46,424 nucleotides of DNA from Kiritimatiellia bacterium (GCA_018001225.1 JAGNIJ010000036.1:1-46424), one strand, 5' to 3'; shown: positions 1 to 8,861, counted from the first letter of the stretch. Program-made: numbers and translations. The notes: a model not told the origin generated them from the letters alone.

Positions 1-537
1 CCCGGCGTCCACGGCTACAACGTAGGCCGCGAGATTCGCAAAACGCATGCCGCCGTGCCCGTCGTTATGCGCACGACCAAGGGCGAGGAGATCGACAAGG
101 TCGTCGGGCTCGAACTGGGCGCGGATGACTACATCACCAAGCCCTTCGGCGTGCGCGAACTGCTGGCCCGGATCGCGGCCGTCCTGCGCCGCTCGCGCCG
201 GAACGAACCGGCGCCGGAGCCGGCCGCCGCCTTGCCGGACGTGCTGCGCTTCGGGGACGTCGAGGTGCACCGGAAGAAATTCACCGCGGCCCGCGGAAAA
301 AAGGTCCGCGCGCTCACGGCCCGCGAGGTGAAGCTGGTCGAGTATTTCCACGCGCATCCCGGCGAGGTCCTGGGCCGCGACGCCATCCTGAACGCCGTGT
401 GGGGAATGGATTACCTCGGCACGACGCGCACGCTGGACCAGCATATCGCCCAGCTGCGGAAGAAGATCGAGAAAGATCCCGCGCGCCCGGCGATCATCCT
501 GACCGTCCACGGCGCGGGCTATCGCTACAACGCGTGA
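1..537 (+). CDS. OmpR/PhoB-family response regulator, C-terminal part (5' end outside window)
   Basis: DNA-binding transcriptional regulator of a two-component system. The reading frame is open from the first base (it begins PGVHGYNVGREIRK), so the N-terminal half of the receiver with the phospho-acceptor Asp lies outside the window. Visible are the end of the receiver (VVMRTT, with the switch Thr; GADDYITKPF, with the conserved Lys) and a complete winged-helix Trans_reg_C domain: FGDVEVHRKKF, LTAREVKLVEYF, GRDAILNAVWG, RTLDQHIAQLRKKIE and the terminal GAGYRY wing. No kinase partner is visible downstream. The next gene begins about 60 nt later and is functionally unrelated. The target genes cannot be told from the sequence. 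Confidence 0.93.
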   Translation, partial: PGVHGYNVGREIRKTHAAVPVVMRTTKGEEIDKVVGLELGADDYITKPFGVRELLARIAAVLRRSRRNEPAPEPAAALPDVLRFGDVEVHRKKFTAARGKKVRALTAREVKLVEYFHAHPGEVLGRDAILNAVWGMDYLGTTRTLDQHIAQLRKKIEKDPARPAIILTVHGAGYRYNA

Positions 538-564
538 ACCGGAACCGCGGCGCTCCCCGCCTCC

Positions 565-594
565 TTGACACGGCGGCGGGGTTCGAGCGACAGT
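565..594 (+). promoter_or_regulatory. Candidate sigma-70-type promoter abutting the BtpA-family start codon
   Basis: TTGACA at 565-570 is a perfect -35 match. An 18-nt spacer leads to a weak -10, GACAGT (589-594), which ends 6 nt before the ATG at 601. The predicted start point falls on or next to the start codon. The -10 is poor, so this is tentative. Confidence 0.3.
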
Positions 595-600
595 CAGGGC

Positions 601-1596
601 ATGAGCGCGTCACGGCCGATGCTGGTGGGCATGCTGCATGTCCCCATCAACACGATCCTGGCCTCGCCGCCCGCGCACCGCGAGGCGCTGGGCCTGCCCG
701 TTGCCGCGCCGCGGGATTGGGAACTCCTGGGGACGCTTGACCCGTTGCCGTCGTTCCCCGGACTGGCGCTGTCGGAAGACGAAATGAGCGCCGGGGCGCA
801 GCGCGCCCGGGCCCTGTCGTTTTTCCCGTTCCTTGAGGACCGGGTGCTCTCCGAGGCGGCGGTGTATGCCCGGCACGGGTTCCCGGCCTTGATGCTGGAG
901 AATGTCGCCGGACCCTATTTCGTCCGGGGCGGCCAGCCGCCCGCCCTCTTCTGGGTCATGCAGGCGCTGGCCGAGCGGGTGCGCCACGAGCATCCGGAGG
1001 CGACGATCGGCCTCCAGGTGCTGGCCTTTTCCGACGATTGGGCGATGGATATCGCGTGCCGGTGCGGCCTGGATTTCATCCGCTGCGAAAGCGCGCTGTT
1101 CGAGGGGGTCCGTCCCGAGGGCCGTACGCCCAACAGGGGGAACCTGGCGCAGCTCTACATGGCCCGCCAGCAGATCCTGGCGCGGCAGGGCGGCGGGGGC
1201 GCCGGGCCGCGCGTTTGTGTGGACGTGCAGAAGAAGCACACGGTGTTTCCGGCCGAGTTGGGCACGCTCGATCCGTGGCTGGACAACATCCTCTTTCAGA
1301 AACTCGAAGGCGTGATCATCACCGGGAAGGCCACGGGGAGCGAGGCGGCGGAGCAGGACTTGCGCCGGGCCCGCGAGGCGATCGAGCGGGTGAAGGAGAC
1401 CACCGCGCGGACCCTCGGCCGGGCCTGGGCGCCGTGGCTGCTCGTCGGTTCGGGCGTGACGATCGAGAACCTGCCGCGGTGCGCCCGGTACGCCGACGGG
1501 CTGATCGTCGGCTCCTCGCTCAAGCGGGGCGGCTATTGGGAAAACCCGCTGGACGAGGAGCGGGTGCAGAAGCTGGCCGAGACTTTTCGGCCGTAG
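601..1596 (+). CDS. BtpA/SgcQ-family TIM-barrel protein
   Basis: 331-residue protein of the BtpA/SgcQ family, predicted TIM barrels named after a photosystem I biogenesis factor and an E. coli sugar-cluster protein; no reaction is established. Family landmarks are visible in order: LVGMLHVP at the N-terminus, ALMLENVAGPYF, IGLQVLAFSDDWAMDIA, GLDFIRCE, CVDVQKKHTVFP, GVIITGKATG, LVGSGVTIENL and DGLIVGSSLK. An upstream in-frame TTG at 565 would add 12 residues, but homology begins just after the ATG at 601. That ATG lacks a good ribosome-binding site and may be leaderless (see the promoter at 565-594). There is no sugar or nucleoside operon around it to suggest a substrate. Confidence 0.85.
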   Translation: MSASRPMLVGMLHVPINTILASPPAHREALGLPVAAPRDWELLGTLDPLPSFPGLALSEDEMSAGAQRARALSFFPFLEDRVLSEAAVYARHGFPALMLENVAGPYFVRGGQPPALFWVMQALAERVRHEHPEATIGLQVLAFSDDWAMDIACRCGLDFIRCESALFEGVRPEGRTPNRGNLAQLYMARQQILARQGGGGAGPRVCVDVQKKHTVFPAELGTLDPWLDNILFQKLEGVIITGKATGSEAAEQDLRRAREAIERVKETTARTLGRAWAPWLLVGSGVTIENLPRCARYADGLIVGSSLKRGGYWENPLDEERVQKLAETFRP

Positions 1597-1666
1597 GGGC
1601 GTCGCTTGCGGCGCCCGGCTTGCGCGGGGGCCTTCTTGAGGTATTTTCCCTCAAAAGGAGGGCGGA

Positions 1667-2098
1667 ATGAAGAAGATCCTCAAATATCTGTTCATCACCT
1701 CGGACGACGCGAACCTTGGCCTGCTGATCCTCCGCGTGTTCATCGGCGCGGCGATGCTGACGCACGGCATCCCGAAGATCACGGGCGGGCCGCAGTTCTG
1801 GGAAGGCGTGGGCGGCGTCATGACAAAGATCGGCGTGCCCGGCCCGGCGGTGTTCTGGGGCTTCATGGCCGCCGTCGCGGAGAGCGTGGGCGCCGCGCTG
1901 CTCCTGCTCGGGGCGTTCACCACGATCGCCTCCTTCCTGCTCGTCTTCACCATGAGCGTCGCCGCCTTCGTGGCGCACGCCGCGGACCCGTTCGACGTCA
2001 AGGAGAAGGCGCTGCTCTTCCTGTTTGCCGCGCTCCTTTTCCTGCTTAAGGGCGCGGGCCGCTGGTCGGTGGACCGGCTGATCCGGCGCTCCGCCTGA
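1667..2098 (+). CDS. DoxX-family membrane protein
   Basis: 143-residue integral membrane protein of the DoxX/DoxD-like family. It has four hydrophobic segments (about residues 15-35, 58-82, 86-105 and 113-130) and the usual first-helix pattern LGLLILRVFIGAAMLTHGIPKI. Family members occur in thiosulfate:quinone oxidoreductases and as stand-alone proteins linked to oxidative stress; no catalytic role can be read from this copy. A strong AAGGAGG sits just upstream of the ATG, in contrast to the neighbouring genes, which lack one. It stands alone: the gap to the BtpA gene is 70 nt, and a perfect hairpin follows about 30 nt after the stop codon. Confidence 0.85.
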   Translation: MKKILKYLFITSDDANLGLLILRVFIGAAMLTHGIPKITGGPQFWEGVGGVMTKIGVPGPAVFWGFMAAVAESVGAALLLLGAFTTIASFLLVFTMSVAAFVAHAADPFDVKEKALLFLFAALLFLLKGAGRWSVDRLIRRSA

Positions 2099-2129
2099 TC
2101 ACGGCGACTGCCCCCGCCGCCCGTCCCGG

Positions 2130-2158
2130 CCTGATACCTAGACCCTCTAGGTATCAGG
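2130..2158. terminator. Perfect 13-bp inverted repeat after the DoxX gene
   Basis: CCTGATACCTAGA (2130-2142), a 3-nt CCC loop, and TCTAGGTATCAGG (2146-2158) form a perfect 13-bp stem. It lies 31 nt after the DoxX stop and about 50 nt before the promoter of the next gene. No T-tract follows, so it could be a GC-genome terminator, an operator, or both. The stem is AT-richer than its surroundings. Confidence 0.6.
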
Positions 2159-2210
2159 GCGCGGGCGCGCGGCGTCGGTGGACGCGGGGCGGCCGGTCGA
2201 AAATGAACGG

Positions 2211-2239
2211 TGAACACCCCGCGGCGGATCGGGTATACA
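2211..2239 (+). promoter_or_regulatory. Candidate promoter of the secreted endonuclease gene
   Basis: TGAACA (2211-2216), a 17-nt spacer and TATACA (2234-2239). The hexamer ends 6 nt before the ATG at 2246, which has no Shine-Dalgarno sequence. This fits a leaderless transcript. Confidence 0.4.
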
Positions 2240-2245
2240 TGGGCC

Positions 2246-4426
2246 ATGTTTGAAATCCGATGTATTCGGGCCGCATGCAGGATCGCGCCCCTGCTGGTCT
2301 GGCTGGCCGGCGCGCGTCTCGCGCCGGCCGGGTACGAGGATTTCGTCAATTACCCCGCGACCGGCACCTCTTATGCCAGCGGCACGTTTCTCGGCCGTGA
2401 CGGATCCACCTGGTCTTATGCCCAATGCCGGGGCGACCGCGTCATTACGGCGCCATCGCCCTGCATGAACAAGGAAACCACGGCCGCGAACATCACCTCG
2501 GGATCGATCGCGGGAGGCTGCGGCGCGCTGACGTTCGAGTGGCGGATGGGATACAGCGCCACAAACGCGAACGGCACCAACGTCTGCTTCGACGTCACGG
2601 TCAACGGCGCGCTGGTCAGCACGGTCCGGTTGGGCGTCCCGGGCATCACGTACACGAGCAGTCCGGTCACGGTGGATCAGGCCGGGAATTTTATCCTGAA
2701 GTTCGCCCAGCACAACGCGACGGCAAAACAGGTGATCATCGACAACATCGCGTGGACCCCGTACGGGGGCGGCGGAACGAATCCCCCGGAACTCATCCTG
2801 ACGCCTCCGGCGACCAGCGTGGTGATGTCCGCCACCAATCTCCTGGAGGTGGACGTCGGCGCGACGGAGCCGGATGCCGACGAACTCCGCCTGTGGGCGA
2901 CGGGTCTGCCGGCGGGCGCGACGTTCGCCGGCGCGACCGGGGCGGCGCCGCTGGCCTGCACGTTTTCCTGGACACCGGCCCTGGTGCAGACCGGGAGCCA
3001 CACGGTCGTCTTCCATGCCGGGGACAAGGACGGCACCAACCAGCAGGCCCTCGCCGTCCTGGTGCTTTCCAACAAGCCCTACTACTACGGCACTGAAGCG
3101 CTGGCCGGCCCGGAGCTGCGGGCGGCCCTGCACGAGATCGTGTCGACCGGCTCGCGCCAGCTCACCGACGACCAGGAGAACACCGCGATGAAGGACCTGG
3201 ACACCGACCCGGCCAACACGAACAACATCATCTGCCTGTACCGCCGGGTGCCGATCGCCAAGAGCCTCTACAACGACAACGACGGTTGGAACAAGGAGCA
3301 CGCATGGCCGGAGTCGCGCGGGTTGGGCGGCGACGGGCCTGATCAGAACGATGTGCACAACCTGTTCGCCGCCGACGCGGACGTCAACGCGATGCGTGGC
3401 AACCTCTATTTCGACGAGAGCAACCCGGCCGATCCGTCCTACCGAAATCCAGCGACAAACACGGCGCCGCAGACCAGCCTGGACAGCGACTCATGGGAGC
3501 CCCCCGACGAGGTCAAGGGCGACATCGCCCGCGCGCTCTTCTACATGGACGTCCGTTATGACGGGCTGGAAGCGAATACCGAGGACATCCAGTTGCAGGA
3601 CGCCTTGAGCGATCCGGCCGAGCGCCGCATGGGCGTCCTGACGACGCTCCGGGCGTGGCACGAGGCCGACCCGCCGAGCCTCGCGGAAAGCAACCGGAAC
3701 GAAAAAATCTACGCGACATATCAGTACAACCGCAACCCGTTCATTGATCACCCGGAATGGGTGGCCTCGATTTTCGATCCCGAGACCACGCCGCCGGTGC
3801 TCCAGCCGATCGGCGTCCAGACCGGCGGGGTGGGGGCCTGGCTCCGGTTCGAGGCCCGCGCGACCGCCACGCAGAACGACCCGGTGACCCTCACCGTCAG
3901 CAACGGGCCAGCCGGGTCGGCGCTGTACGCCACGAACACGGCCGGCACTTTTTCCTGGATGCCCGACGCGGTCGGCATCTGGACGGTGCGGGTCTACGCC
4001 GCCGACAACGACGGAGCGGATTTCGTGGCCGTCCCGATGACGATTCTCGTGGACCAGGACGGCGACGGGCTGCCGAGCTGGTGGGAGCAGCTGTACTTCG
4101 ACGGCGGCACGAACGCCACGCCTTCGCAGGACTCGGACGGCGATTTCTTCAGCAATCTCCAGGAATGGATCGCCGGCTCGCACCCGCGGGACAGCAACTC
4201 CTTCCTCGCGGCGGAAGTGACGTGGCAAGGCGGCGCGCTGCGCGTGTCCGGCGACGACGTGAGCACCGGGAGGGTCTACACGCTGGAGCGCGCCGCCGTC
4301 CTCGCAGACGGCGCGCCGTGGGAACCCGTCGGCGCCACGAATGACCTCCAGGGCGGCGCGGTCCTGTTCGACCTTTCCCCGACGCAGGGCGGCGCGCACT
4401 ACCGGATCCGGGCGGAAAGGCCCTGA
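2246..4426 (+). CDS. Secreted endonuclease I (EndA/NucM-type) multidomain protein
   Basis: 726-residue exported nuclease. An N-terminal signal peptide (MFEIRCIRAACRIAPLLVWL, cleavage probably near LAPAG) is followed by a jelly-roll-like domain (to about residue 175), a cadherin/He-PIG-like Ig domain (about 185-280) and an endonuclease I domain (about 285-500). The active-site stretch is GWNKEHAWPESRG (His at about 352), followed by QNDVHNLFAADADVNAMRGN, typical of the family. A second Ig-like domain (about 515-595) leads to a Ca-binding-type tail, DGLPSWWEQLYF then DSDGDFFSNLQEW, and a final beta-rich module. The ATG at 2246 is preferred over one 12 codons upstream because it starts the signal peptide and sits correctly behind the promoter. 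Likely role: degradation of extracellular DNA. Confidence 0.85.
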   Translation: MFEIRCIRAACRIAPLLVWLAGARLAPAGYEDFVNYPATGTSYASGTFLGRDGSTWSYAQCRGDRVITAPSPCMNKETTAANITSGSIAGGCGALTFEWRMGYSATNANGTNVCFDVTVNGALVSTVRLGVPGITYTSSPVTVDQAGNFILKFAQHNATAKQVIIDNIAWTPYGGGGTNPPELILTPPATSVVMSATNLLEVDVGATEPDADELRLWATGLPAGATFAGATGAAPLACTFSWTPALVQTGSHTVVFHAGDKDGTNQQALAVLVLSNKPYYYGTEALAGPELRAALHEIVSTGSRQLTDDQENTAMKDLDTDPANTNNIICLYRRVPIAKSLYNDNDGWNKEHAWPESRGLGGDGPDQNDVHNLFAADADVNAMRGNLYFDESNPADPSYRNPATNTAPQTSLDSDSWEPPDEVKGDIARALFYMDVRYDGLEANTEDIQLQDALSDPAERRMGVLTTLRAWHEADPPSLAESNRNEKIYATYQYNRNPFIDHPEWVASIFDPETTPPVLQPIGVQTGGVGAWLRFEARATATQNDPVTLTVSNGPAGSALYATNTAGTFSWMPDAVGIWTVRVYAADNDGADFVAVPMTILVDQDGDGLPSWWEQLYFDGGTNATPSQDSDGDFFSNLQEWIAGSHPRDSNSFLAAEVTWQGGALRVSGDDVSTGRVYTLERAAVLADGAPWEPVGATNDLQGGAVLFDLSPTQGGAHYRIRAERP

Positions 4427-4435
4427 TCAGGGGCG

Positions 4436-4454
4436 CACGGCCGGGACGGCCGTG
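4436..4454. terminator. Hairpin between convergent genes
   Basis: CACGGCC (4436-4442), loop GGGAC, GGCCGTG (4448-4454): a perfect 7-bp stem in the 38-nt gap between the convergent endonuclease and ABC-F genes. A 12-bp palindrome CCCTGATCAGGG (4421-4432) overlaps the endonuclease stop codon. Together they probably act as a bidirectional terminator. Confidence 0.5.
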
Positions 4455-4464
4455 TCACGCCGAT

Positions 4465-6363
4465 TTAGGCCAGGGCCTCCAGCCGCGCCGCCGCGTCTTC
4501 CCACTCCGCCGTCACCCGCGCGAGGTCTTCGACGACGTACTGCAGTTCGCGGTTCACGGCCACGGCGCGGCCGGGGTTCTGGTACGTGGCGGGGTCCTCC
4601 AACTCGGCGGTCAGCACGGCCTGCCGGGCCTCCAGCCGCACGATGTCCGCCTCGAGGTCGTTCACGATTTTCTCCAGCTTCCGCTTCTCGCGCGAGCGCG
4701 CCTGCCGGGCCTCGGCCTCGAGCCGCTTGCGCGCCTTCTCCTCCGACGGCGCCGCGGGCTTCGTTGCTCCCGTCCCGGCGGCCGCCCGCGCGGCGGTCTT
4801 GTCCAGGTAGTACTGGTAATCGCCGTGGTACAGCGTCAGCCGGCCCGCGTCCACGTGCAGGACCTGGCGGGCGAGGCGGCGGATGAAGTAGACGTCGTGG
4901 CTGATGAAGATCAGCGTGCCTTCGTACGGCTCCAGGGCCCGGACCAGCGCCTCGACGCTGGAGAGATCGAGGTGCGTGGTCGGCTCGTCCATCAGCAGCA
5001 GGTTCGGCGGGTCGAGCAGCAGCTTCACCAGCGCCAGCCGGCTCTTCTCCCCGCCGCTCAACACGGAAACCGTTTTGAAGACGTCGTCGCCGGTGAACAG
5101 GAACGACCCGAGCACGGTTCGCGCGAATTCCTCCGTCAGCGCCCGCGGCGTGTCGAGGGCCTCGGCGAGCACGGTGCGGTCCGGCTGGAGCATCTCGACG
5201 CGGTGCTGGGCGTAGTAGCCGGCCTTGACGTGGAGCCCGAGCTCGCGCGCGCCGGACTGGACCGGCAGCACGCCCGCGAGGAGCTTGAGCAGGGTGGACT
5301 TGCCCGCGCCGTTCGGGCCGACGAGCACGAGCCGCTGCCCGCGCTCGGCCTCGAAATGCACTCCGCGGTAGACCACGTTCTCGCCGTAGGCGTGGTGGAT
5401 GTCCCGCAGCGCGATGACCCGGTGCCCGCTGCGCGCGGGCTGGGGAAACCGGAACTTGATCGCCCGGCGGTCGCTGGTCGGCGCTTCGATCTTGTCCATG
5501 CGCTCGATCTGCTTGAGTTTCGATTGCGCCTGCGAGGCCTTGGTGTTCTTGGCGCGGAACCGGTCGGCGAATTCCTGCAGCTGCTTGATCTTGCGCTGCT
5601 GGGTCTTGAACGCGGCGAGCTGCTGCTCGTCCTGGGCCTCGCGCTGGCGGAGGTAATCGTCGTAATTGCCGCGGTAGCGGACCAGGCGGCGCTGGCGGAT
5701 CTCGACGATGCTCCCGACGACCTGGTCCAGGAAGTCGCGGTCGTGCGAGATCAGGAGGATCGCGCCCGGGTAGGCCTTCAGGTAGCCCTGGAACCACTGC
5801 AGGGTCTCGAGGTCGAGGTGGTTGGTCGGCTCGTCAAGCATGAGCAGGTCGGGCTGCTGGACGAGCAGCCGCGCGAGGTGCGCACGCATGATCCAGCCGC
5901 CGCTCATCTCCCGCAGCGGACGGTCGAAGTCCCGCTCGCGGAAGGCCAGGCCGTGGAGGATGGTCTTCGCCCGGGGCTCGAGCCGGTAGCCGCCCAGCGC
6001 GTCGAAGCGCGCCTGGACCTCGTGAAAATCGTGGGACTCGGTGTTGTGCCCCGCCTCGAACTCCTGGATCCGGCGTCGCAGTTCCACGATTTCTGGCGAG
6101 ATCGCCGTGGCGAGTTGCAGGACGGTCTCGTCGCCGGCCGGCGCGGTTTCCTGGGGCAGGTGCCCGACGGTGAGCCCGCGGTCCAGCGTGACCTCGCCGG
6201 CATCCGGCGAATCATGTCCCAGGATGAGCGAGAACAGCGTGGACTTGCCGGATCCGTTGGGCCCGACCAGCCCGATCCGGTCCCCGGGCCCGACCTGGAG
6301 CGAGGCGTCCTCGAACAGGACGCCCGGGCCGTAGGCCTTGGACATGCCGGTTATCGTCAACAT
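4465..6363 (-). CDS. ABC-F family ATPase (Uup/YheS-like)
   Basis: 632-residue cytosolic protein with two ABC domains and no membrane segments. ABC-F proteins act on ribosomes in translation or antibiotic protection. Domain 1 has Walker A GLVGPNGSGKST (about residues 31-42), signature MSGGW and Walker B LLMLDEPTNHLD. The linker is long, charged and helical (RNAL/'arm' type, ending near EAPTSDRRAIKFRFP). Domain 2 has LVGPNGAGKST, VLSGGEKSRLAL and LLLMDEPTTHLD. The C-terminus is a charged coiled coil of about 90 residues, as in Uup-like members. The start at MLTITGMSKAYG matches the usual family N-terminus; upstream in-frame ATGs at 6384 and 6429 are possible. No ribosome-binding site is evident. 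The exact subfamily cannot be assigned by eye. Confidence 0.93.
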   Translation of the reverse strand: MLTITGMSKAYGPGVLFEDASLQVGPGDRIGLVGPNGSGKSTLFSLILGHDSPDAGEVTLDRGLTVGHLPQETAPAGDETVLQLATAISPEIVELRRRIQEFEAGHNTESHDFHEVQARFDALGGYRLEPRAKTILHGLAFRERDFDRPLREMSGGWIMRAHLARLLVQQPDLLMLDEPTNHLDLETLQWFQGYLKAYPGAILLISHDRDFLDQVVGSIVEIRQRRLVRYRGNYDDYLRQREAQDEQQLAAFKTQQRKIKQLQEFADRFRAKNTKASQAQSKLKQIERMDKIEAPTSDRRAIKFRFPQPARSGHRVIALRDIHHAYGENVVYRGVHFEAERGQRLVLVGPNGAGKSTLLKLLAGVLPVQSGARELGLHVKAGYYAQHRVEMLQPDRTVLAEALDTPRALTEEFARTVLGSFLFTGDDVFKTVSVLSGGEKSRLALVKLLLDPPNLLLMDEPTTHLDLSSVEALVRALEPYEGTLIFISHDVYFIRRLARQVLHVDAGRLTLYHGDYQYYLDKTAARAAAGTGATKPAAPSEEKARKRLEAEARQARSREKRKLEKIVNDLEADIVRLEARQAVLTAELEDPATYQNPGRAVAVNRELQYVVEDLARVTAEWEDAAARLEALA

Positions 6364-6668
6364 GGGAGGCAAACGGTACGGCATCGGCGCCGCGGAGTCA
6401 GCGACGAATTCGCGGGCGGCCTCCTCCACCTTCTTGCCGATCTGACACTTCCATGCCGGCGTGACGGGGACGTGCGCCCTGACGGGCGTGCTGCAAACCT
6501 ACTGCCCGTAGCTCGGCCGTAAGGCCGCCGAGTTTCATCTGTGAATGATCCGGCGATCGCCGGGAGCGAACTGGACCCGTTCTTGCCGCGCGGCCCCGGC
6601 GCGCCCGTCTTTGGCCTTGCTCGCCCTGTTGGTCGGCGTTAGCGTTGCGGCCGGCGTTAAGCCGCATC
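6364..6668. other. Divergent intergenic region between ABC-F and the hybrid kinase
   Basis: About 305 nt separate two divergently read genes. I see no convincing small ORF. Two GC-rich inverted repeats are present: GCGCCC/GGGCGT around 6475-6490 and CTCGGC/GCCGAG around 6513-6533. No clear TTGACA/TATAAT-type pair was found on either strand. Confidence 0.4.
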
Positions 6669-8240
6669 ATGAGAAACACCACGAGCGTCGCGCGCCCGAT
6701 ATCGCGGCACAGCGAGGAAAGCCTGCGGATGGCCCTGGAGGCCGCCGATATGGTCACCTGGGAATGGGACTTGCGCACGGGCGCCATCCGGTATTCCGAG
6801 AACGTGGCCGATCTGGCCCGGGGCGAGGATATCGAGCGCTTCAACTCGGATGCCGGGTTGCTGCGGGTCATTCACCCGGCCGACCGGGGCCGGTTGGCCC
6901 GGGCCCTCAAGCGGACGCGGACGGAGGGGTGCCCTTTCGAGTGCGAGTACAGGGTGCGCATGCTGGACGGCCGCTTTCACTGGATCCTCGGCAAGGGGAA
7001 GACCGTGTTGGTTCAGAAGGGGCGTCCCGTCCGGGTCCTCGGCATTTCCCAGGACATCACGGTGCGCAAGCAGGCGGAGGAGGAACTCCAGCGGCGGTCG
7101 AGCCAGTTGGCCAAGTTGGCGTCGGAACTCGCCCTCGTCGAGCACCGGGAGCGGCGGCGTCTCGCGGAGATCATCCACGAAGACCTGCAACAAAGCCTTG
7201 TCGCCGCCTCGCTGGAGGCCGAGGCGGTAGCCGTCGATTCCCGTGCCGCGGTGCGCCGGCGGGGAAGGGCGCTGCTCGGCATCCTGTCCGAAGCCCGGGC
7301 GATTACCCGCGGCATGACGCAAAGACTGGCCCCGCCGGTTTCCCTGCGCGATAACCTGCCGGCCGCCTTCGACTGGCTGGCCCGGCACATGCTTACGCGG
7401 CACAAGCTTGCCGTGACCACGCGGATGGATGCCTCGGTCAAGCAAGCGCCGGAATCGTTCGGCGTGTTGCTCTTCACCGCCGCCCGCGAGCTGCTCCTCA
7501 ACGTGGTCAAGCACGCCGGGCGGCGCTCGGCTCGGATCGCGCTGCGGCGGCAGGCGGGCGCCCTCGTCCTCGAAGTCACGGACAAGGGCAAGGGCATTCG
7601 CCTGCACGCCGGGCGCCGGCGGGGGGCGATGCCGGGGTTTGGCCTCTTTAGCATTCGCGAGCGCGCCGAATTGCTGGGCGGCACGCTGACCGTCGAGCCG
7701 GCCGCCGGCCGGGGGACGCGCGTCGTCCTGTCGCTCCCCCTTCCGCGCGAGAAGAATCCGCCGCGGGCAAGCCGCACCCCCGGCGCCCGCCACCGTCGGC
7801 CCCCGCCCGCGGCGTCCGGGAAACTCATCCGGTTGGTGGTCGCGGACGACCACCGCACCATGCGCAAGGGGATTATCAGCTTTCTACGCGGGGAACGCGG
7901 GTTCCAGGTCGTCGGCGAGGCGGACAACGGGAAGCAGGCGGTCGCCCGGGTGAGGCAACTCCGTCCGGACGTGGTTCTCATGGATGTGCGCATGCCGGTC
8001 ATGGACGGCATCGAAGCCGCGAGGATCATCACGACCCGGTGGCCGGAGGTCAAGGTGGTCGGGCTTTCGATGTACGAGGAGGCCTCCGTCGCGCGCCGGA
8101 TGCGGGCGGCCGGCGCCGCGGCTTTCGTGCCGAAATCCGCGGCGCCGGGGAACTTGATCCGGGCCATCCGGTCCTGCGCCGCCCGCCGGGCTCCCGCCCG
8201 TGACGGAAAGGATGGATTTTCCGGACGGAATCCCCTTTAA
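6669..8240 (+). CDS. Hybrid PAS histidine kinase with C-terminal receiver
   Basis: 523-residue soluble sensor kinase. A PAS/PAC fold (about residues 19-132, GISQDITVRKQAEEEL at its end) is followed by a HisKA_3-type dimerization helix with H150 in EIIHEDLQQ. The HATPase has an N-box ELLLNVVKHAG, a G1-like DKGKGI and GFGLFSIRERAELLGG. After a basic/proline linker comes a NarL-type receiver (about 393-505): VVADDHRTMRKG, phospho-acceptor Asp in LMDVRMPVMDG, LSMY and VPKSA. The helix-turn-helix that normally follows such receivers is absent. The G1 motif departs from the usual DGG.G. No transmembrane segment is visible, so the signal is probably internal. An upstream TTG at 6645 is less likely than the ATG. 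Confidence 0.9.
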   Translation: MRNTTSVARPISRHSEESLRMALEAADMVTWEWDLRTGAIRYSENVADLARGEDIERFNSDAGLLRVIHPADRGRLARALKRTRTEGCPFECEYRVRMLDGRFHWILGKGKTVLVQKGRPVRVLGISQDITVRKQAEEELQRRSSQLAKLASELALVEHRERRRLAEIIHEDLQQSLVAASLEAEAVAVDSRAAVRRRGRALLGILSEARAITRGMTQRLAPPVSLRDNLPAAFDWLARHMLTRHKLAVTTRMDASVKQAPESFGVLLFTAARELLLNVVKHAGRRSARIALRRQAGALVLEVTDKGKGIRLHAGRRRGAMPGFGLFSIRERAELLGGTLTVEPAAGRGTRVVLSLPLPREKNPPRASRTPGARHRRPPPAASGKLIRLVVADDHRTMRKGIISFLRGERGFQVVGEADNGKQAVARVRQLRPDVVLMDVRMPVMDGIEAARIITTRWPEVKVVGLSMYEEASVARRMRAAGAAAFVPKSAAPGNLIRAIRSCAARRAPARDGKDGFSGRNPL

Positions 8241-8270
8241 TAACGCCCGGCGAAAAGAGGAGGGTTTACC

Positions 8271-8837
8271 ATGACGGCTTTTTTCGACGCCCTGACCGCT
8301 CTGGAGAAATTCTACGCGGCCTGCGCCCTGTTCGGCGCGCTGCTGTTCATCGTCCGCACCATCCTGATGTTTCTCGGCCATGACGACGGCGTGGACATGG
8401 ACCATCCCGGCGACGTGTCCGGCGACGCCGACGCGAGCTTCAAGGCGCTTTCGCTCCAGGGCCTGACCGCGTTCTTCATGATGTTCGGCCTGGTGGCGCT
8501 GGCGGTGTCCAAGCAGGGCGGCGCGCACAACCTGTGGGCCGTGCTGGCGGGACTGGCCGCGGGGCTGTTCACGGTCTGGCTGATCGGCCGCATCTTCGTC
8601 GGCATGAAGAAGCTCCAGGCCGACGGCACCCTGCGCATCGAGTCCGCCGTGGGGCAGGAGGGCGACGTGTATCTTCCCCTCGCGCCCGGCAAGAGCGGCC
8701 AGGTCCGCGTCGCGGTCCAGGGGCAGCTGCGCGTGTTCGATGCCGTGACGGAAGGGAGCGCCGAGCTGAAGACGGGAACCCGGATCCGGGTGGCCCGGGT
8801 GACCGGCGGGAATGTCCTGGTGGTCGAGAAGATCTAG
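8271..8837 (+). CDS. NfeD/YqiJ-like membrane protein, flotillin partner
   Basis: 188-residue membrane protein. Hydrophobic segments at about residues 12-34, 64-80 and 87-110 are followed by a soluble C-terminal domain with an OB-fold-like pattern (SAVGQEGDVYLPL ... GTRIRVARVTGGNVLVVEKI). NfeD-type proteins are usually encoded next to flotillins and are thought to work with them in membrane microdomains. Here the flotillin gene follows after 24 nt. A clear GAGGAGG ribosome-binding site precedes the ATG. An acidic loop rich in Asp/His (GHDDGVDMDHPGDVSGDADA) lies between the first two helices. The family call rests on architecture and neighbour more than on a diagnostic motif. Confidence 0.75.
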   Translation: MTAFFDALTALEKFYAACALFGALLFIVRTILMFLGHDDGVDMDHPGDVSGDADASFKALSLQGLTAFFMMFGLVALAVSKQGGAHNLWAVLAGLAAGLFTVWLIGRIFVGMKKLQADGTLRIESAVGQEGDVYLPLAPGKSGQVRVAVQGQLRVFDAVTEGSAELKTGTRIRVARVTGGNVLVVEKI

Positions 8838-8861
8838 AAGAAACCAAGGGAGGGTACGCCC

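Noticed and set aside
4825..6522. Plus-strand open frame of 565 codons opposite the ABC-F gene
   Set aside because: Composition is Leu/Val/Arg shadow; the ABC motifs on the minus strand are unambiguous.
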